29,633 bases of DNA from Asparagopsis taxiformis (lineage: Eukaryota; Rhodophyta; Florideophyceae; Bonnemaisoniales; Bonnemaisoniaceae), in assembly GCA_030407315.1 (NCBI GenBank), contig JALQPE010002903.1, forward strand, positions 1-29,633, in the 5' to 3' direction. This document shows positions 26,494 through 29,633 of this stretch, piece after piece; within the stretch, counting starts at the first letter, position 1, and each line of letters begins with the position of its first letter. A program made the position numbers and the translations under genes. The notes under the pieces are model-generated. The model was not told the DNA's origin. It saw only the letters and a program-made list of their open reading frames with translations, and ran no database searches.

Positions 26494-28197
26494 CCTCACC
26501 CTCCATTCCCAACTTCAAGAACTCCGCACAAACACCAAGAGCAAGCTCTGCCACCAACTTGTTCTTATACATCTCCAAATTCCCCTCCTCCAACTTGTCG
26601 CACAACTCACGCGCGGAGAGAGGCGCCCACGACGACACAGACCATGCGGCCCTTCGCATCACCCACGTTGTGGATGAACTGCCACGGCGAAGGATCGAAG
26701 CCGGGCTTGCGAAAGCTGGCGGCTCGTCCTGTGGCTCCCTGTCGTCATCGTTAGAATCAGACTGCTGGGAGGGTTTTTCAACCTCCTCAACCAGCGGGAA
26801 ACTGCCTAGCGAAGTGACCGAACAACTCATGCGTCGCATTACCAGCCGTGTGACGATGCCAACAGGCCTTCCATAACAATAACCCCAAGTTTTCCAACAA
26901 TGCCTTCTTCACCGCAAAGTACCTGTCCACACCGTATCCTCAGCACCCTGCGATGCAGCTGCCTGGAATGCTGCCGCCCTCATTTCCGCCCGAACCGTCT
27001 CCACCGTCGTACTTTCCATATAGTACTTCATCCGGCTGCCAGACGCAATTGCGCTGGGGAGAACGGCGGCCACATTCTCATCGACGATGCTGTCGGGAAT
27101 GGGATTCTCCTGGCGTGTCGTCGAACTGGAGAACCGGCTCCCGAGAGAGCGCGACCTCGGGAAGCCGACTTGGATTTCTTTGACGACGACTTTGATGAAG
27201 TCTCACCGAGCCTTCTCTTTTTGGTAGAAGGCTCGGGCGTCGCAGAAGCGGCTTCCAAGTTACGCTTCCCGAGGATGGAGTTTTCACCGCATCTCGGGGG
27301 CGCTCTCCAGCTCGACGACCTCCACAGCACCACCCGCCGTTCCACCACGACCGGAACGACTCGCTTGCAGGCGGGTACTCCTTCTGGGCATCACTTCCTC
27401 CCAGAAGTTTCCACTCCGGGCAGGTGCAGCATAACTGACTTCAATGACATCTTCGTCGAGGATCTGCAGCGCCTTCGCACTGCTGCCCTCGACCACATTC
27501 TCGGGAGTAGGGCCCTCCGTCGAAATCCTCGCAACCGTCTTCTGTCCAACCCACCGGATGGTGAAGGGACGAAGCTGTCATCGCTGGAGCTTCCCGAACT
27601 GCTTAGCAGATGCAGAACGGGAAGCTTCGACAGCGGGGCCGGAGCAGCAGGGTGTGCTCGGCAGCCGGAGTCGCAGGCTCAGGCTGCGAAGCCGGTGAGA
27701 CCTGCTCCTGCGCGGCTTGGACAGGACGGTTGGGGGTACCAGTCCCGGCGTGGGAAAACTGGACCAGAGCGTCGTCGCTGCCATCTGGGGACCACGCGCA
27801 GTCGGCTTGACCGGGGGTCACCGCAGGGGAGGATGCAGACACGGCAGGTGGTAGAGACAGACAAGGGCAACCTCGGAATTGCTGGCAAGATTCCAGTTGA
27901 GGTGTGGTGGGGGCAAAGGAATGGAGGATGAAGGGATGGGCAAGGAATTGGAAAGAGGAAGGGATGGGGGCATCATCACCACATGTGGCTGGGAGCGCAG
28001 CATGTGGATGTCTGGGTACATCGCGTGAAAGCGTTTCCGCATTGCATGTCGCGGTACCCAGTGACGCGCAGAGCATTTTCCTGGCGTCCTTCCCGAAGAC
28101 AGACTCTTACGGGGAAAAATATTTTCGTAACTGTAACCATCGGGGGGCCTTCCTTGGGACGGAAAGTCTGCCCAGCACCCCTTCTTGGGGACCATCT

Positions 28198-28244
28198 GAG
28201 CAAGAACTTCGACAACGCGCGAGCGAATGTCGAAGCTCTTGCTC
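28198..28244. repeat. Inverted repeat with 17-bp arms
   Basis: gagcaagaacttcgaca (28198-28214) and tgtcgaagctcttgctc (28228-28244) pair with one mismatch around a 13-nt loop, within the decayed coding region. It would make a strong hairpin in either transcript. Confidence 0.7.
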
Positions 28245-29578
28245 GGTCACCCCGCTGGAATTGACCCATCCAGCATCCTCACACATCCGCACGTTCAGTA
28301 CTCGGCCACCTCCTTCACGTACCCGAAGATTTCCAACAAACCAGCAATCCATTCCGCCCAATGTACCAACCGAGTACGTTTTCAGCCCGGCCGACCGACG
28401 CTAAAAGTGTAGCGCGCCGTCATCTCCAGGATGAAACACTTCTGTACATCCGGAGCACTCCTGAACGACCCATGGACAACAAGTTCACCGTACAACCAGC
28501 CAGATCCTCTCGGTCGAAGAACTGCACAACTCCCGCCTGTTCGGGATGCTCGACCAGTACTTGAAAGCAGGGCTTTCAATGGTCTTGAACCCCATAGCGC
28601 GATCGAGACGTAGCGCATGAGCTGTCTCGGACGAATCCACAGCTCAGCGCTTTCCCGTTCTTTTATGTATTGAACGGTCGGCTCGATCTTCTTCTTTCCC
28701 AGGCGGGTGGATATTGATGAACTCCATCACAGAGCACCACATTGTCAGCAACTGTTACCTCGCTGACATGTGGGTGTGGAAGTTCATCAGACCGTGAAAG
28801 CGGGAGTACTTCTTCGGAGCAGAAGACATCCCGGCCAAGCCGAGTCGGGGGAGGAGAAAGTCGACTGGAATAGTCCAAAGCGACGGTAGATGTCAGACTT
28901 GAAAACTCCTCCCACTCTGGACTGTCCTTCGCAGGAGCAGGTCCAGCCGACTCGAGAATGGCCTTCAACGCGGGTCACTCGGTGAGATCCATCGACATAT
29001 TTGCAGTCGTACTTTTGCATTGGAATCAATCACCTCGCAGACGGACACGCGTGAAAGCAATCACGGAAAATCCCTGAGTGAGAAACGTTTTTCTTCAACT
29101 AATCAACGCGATGCGGGCCTGACCACCCTGGACCACGACTGCCGGGAGGAGAAACATCCAGGGGGGAAATGAAGACTGGAATGTTTCGCAGCTCTCCGGA
29201 CTTATGTCGTAGTCCACATCCACCGGGATGGGCACTGTGCCAGGGTAGGCCAGCCTGGTGCTGCGGAGAGGCTTGTTCGGTACGATGTCACGAGCGTTGT
29301 GATCATCGACCTTCTCCGCATCCTCTGCCAAGTCGCTGCCGGACGCGATGATCATGTCCGGAGCAGGCGAGCTGGGCAAAGGAGCACCAGATCCCTCGAC
29401 GGCTGGCGCCCGCTCTCGGCAGATTGAGCCGGAAGCGGAGTTGCGGGAACGCCGCGGTCGATTGTCGGGACAACCGCGGGATCGGAAGCGGAAGGGGGGA
29501 GGGGACTGGGCTTAGGTGCTGGGCTGAGCTGGGTCAGCGCTGCAGCAGCTTCGCCAACGTCCATGGGGACAGGGGGGC

Positions 29579-29618
29579 CAGAGAAGGAGAAGGAGAGGGA
29601 GAAGGAGAGGGAGAAGAG
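29579..29618. repeat. GA-rich microsatellite
   Basis: Repeats of gagaag and gagagg form a purine-only tract next to the ATG at 29564 on the minus strand, where it would read as a CT-rich leader or promoter tract. Confidence 0.7.
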
Positions 29619-29633
29619 TGGGAGAATCGTTGT

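Larger units (their letters stand above)
26405..29564 (-). pseudogene. Decayed or intron-broken gene of unknown function
   Basis: Plausible protein fragments on the minus strand change frame repeatedly. From the 5' side: an Ala/Pro-rich start at ATG 29564; DYDISPESCETFQSS; ESAGPAPAKDSPEWEEFSSL; VEHPEQAGVVQFFDREDL; VPRHAMRKRFHAMYPDI; FTIRWVGQKTVARISTEG (after an in-frame TGA); EPSTKKRRLGETSSKSS (nuclear localisation-like); MKYYMESTTVETVRAEM; and a C-terminal helical piece, ELCDKLEEGNLEMYKN, to the stop at 26405. No domain is recognised and no RT, integrase or protease motif is visible. Repeated frame changes favour a dead gene, but several introns are possible. A competing plus-strand frame covers 26900-27931. 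Confidence 0.35.

Noticed and set aside
26900..27931. 343-aa plus-strand open frame
   Set aside because: Long, but rich in Arg/Pro/Ser without any recognisable domain, and it lies opposite minus-strand fragments with better protein character (KKRR cluster, helical segments). GC-rich DNA often gives such antisense frames. Kept only as an alternative.
1..29633. tRNA, rRNA or reverse-transcriptase genes
   Set aside because: No cloverleaf with A/B-box spacing, no rRNA-like blocks and no Y-x-D-D reverse-transcriptase context were recognised by reading. A dedicated tRNAscan or HMM search could still find something I missed.

Overview
The window looks like nuclear DNA of a eukaryote rather than bacterial or viral DNA. 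Genes sit on both strands with wide spacers. Several stop codons are followed within 20-50 nt by AATAAA. There are nuclear-localisation-like basic clusters, a textbook gccATGg start context, SET-domain proteins and eukaryotic DNA-transposon transposases. Long ORFs with almost no introns would fit an intron-poor alga (a red alga is my low-confidence guess), but I cannot place the species. I see no rRNA, tRNA, reverse transcriptase or host housekeeping gene.

Layout. 1-4.3 kb: gene-free, pyrimidine-rich and repeat-rich DNA with dispersed repeat copies, a 43-bp duplication beside a hairpin, a 24-bp minisatellite and imperfect CA/CT-rich repeats. 4.35-7.36 kb (+): a KDZ/Plavaka-like transposase relic with an N-terminal zinc-finger-like segment, broken by frameshifts and a TAG. 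7.46-9.75 kb (-): three tightly overlapping unknown ORFs, one pair joined by TAATG. 9.75-10.4 kb: a third copy of the dispersed repeat.

10.4-24.0 kb is the core of interest. A leftward arm (-) carries a SET-domain protein, a DUF7869-like DDE transposase and a DNA amino-methyltransferase with DPPY. A 1.1-kb centre holds a dense palindrome array and a MITE-like insert. The rightward part carries a coiled-coil protein (+), a convergent protein with a possible Tudor-like N-terminus (-), a ParB-like/DNA-methyltransferase protein (+, DPPF) and, immediately after it, a second SET protein that may be spliced onto it by a 38-nt intron. The simplest reading is a large mobile element that encodes its own transposase together with two DNA methyltransferases and two histone- or protein-methyltransferase-like enzymes, possibly to mark its own chromatin. 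That functional reading is inference.

24.2-25.8 kb: two diverged copies of a foldback region built from nested palindromes, including a 78-bp near-perfect palindrome that lost one arm in the second copy. 26.4-29.6 kb: GC-richer DNA with fragments of a decayed or intron-broken minus-strand coding region of unknown function, ending in a GA-rich microsatellite.

Some reading frames have no ATG at their 5' end (first possible start GTG or TTG). In a eukaryote these probably start at an internal ATG or are spliced from an upstream exon, and each entry says so.
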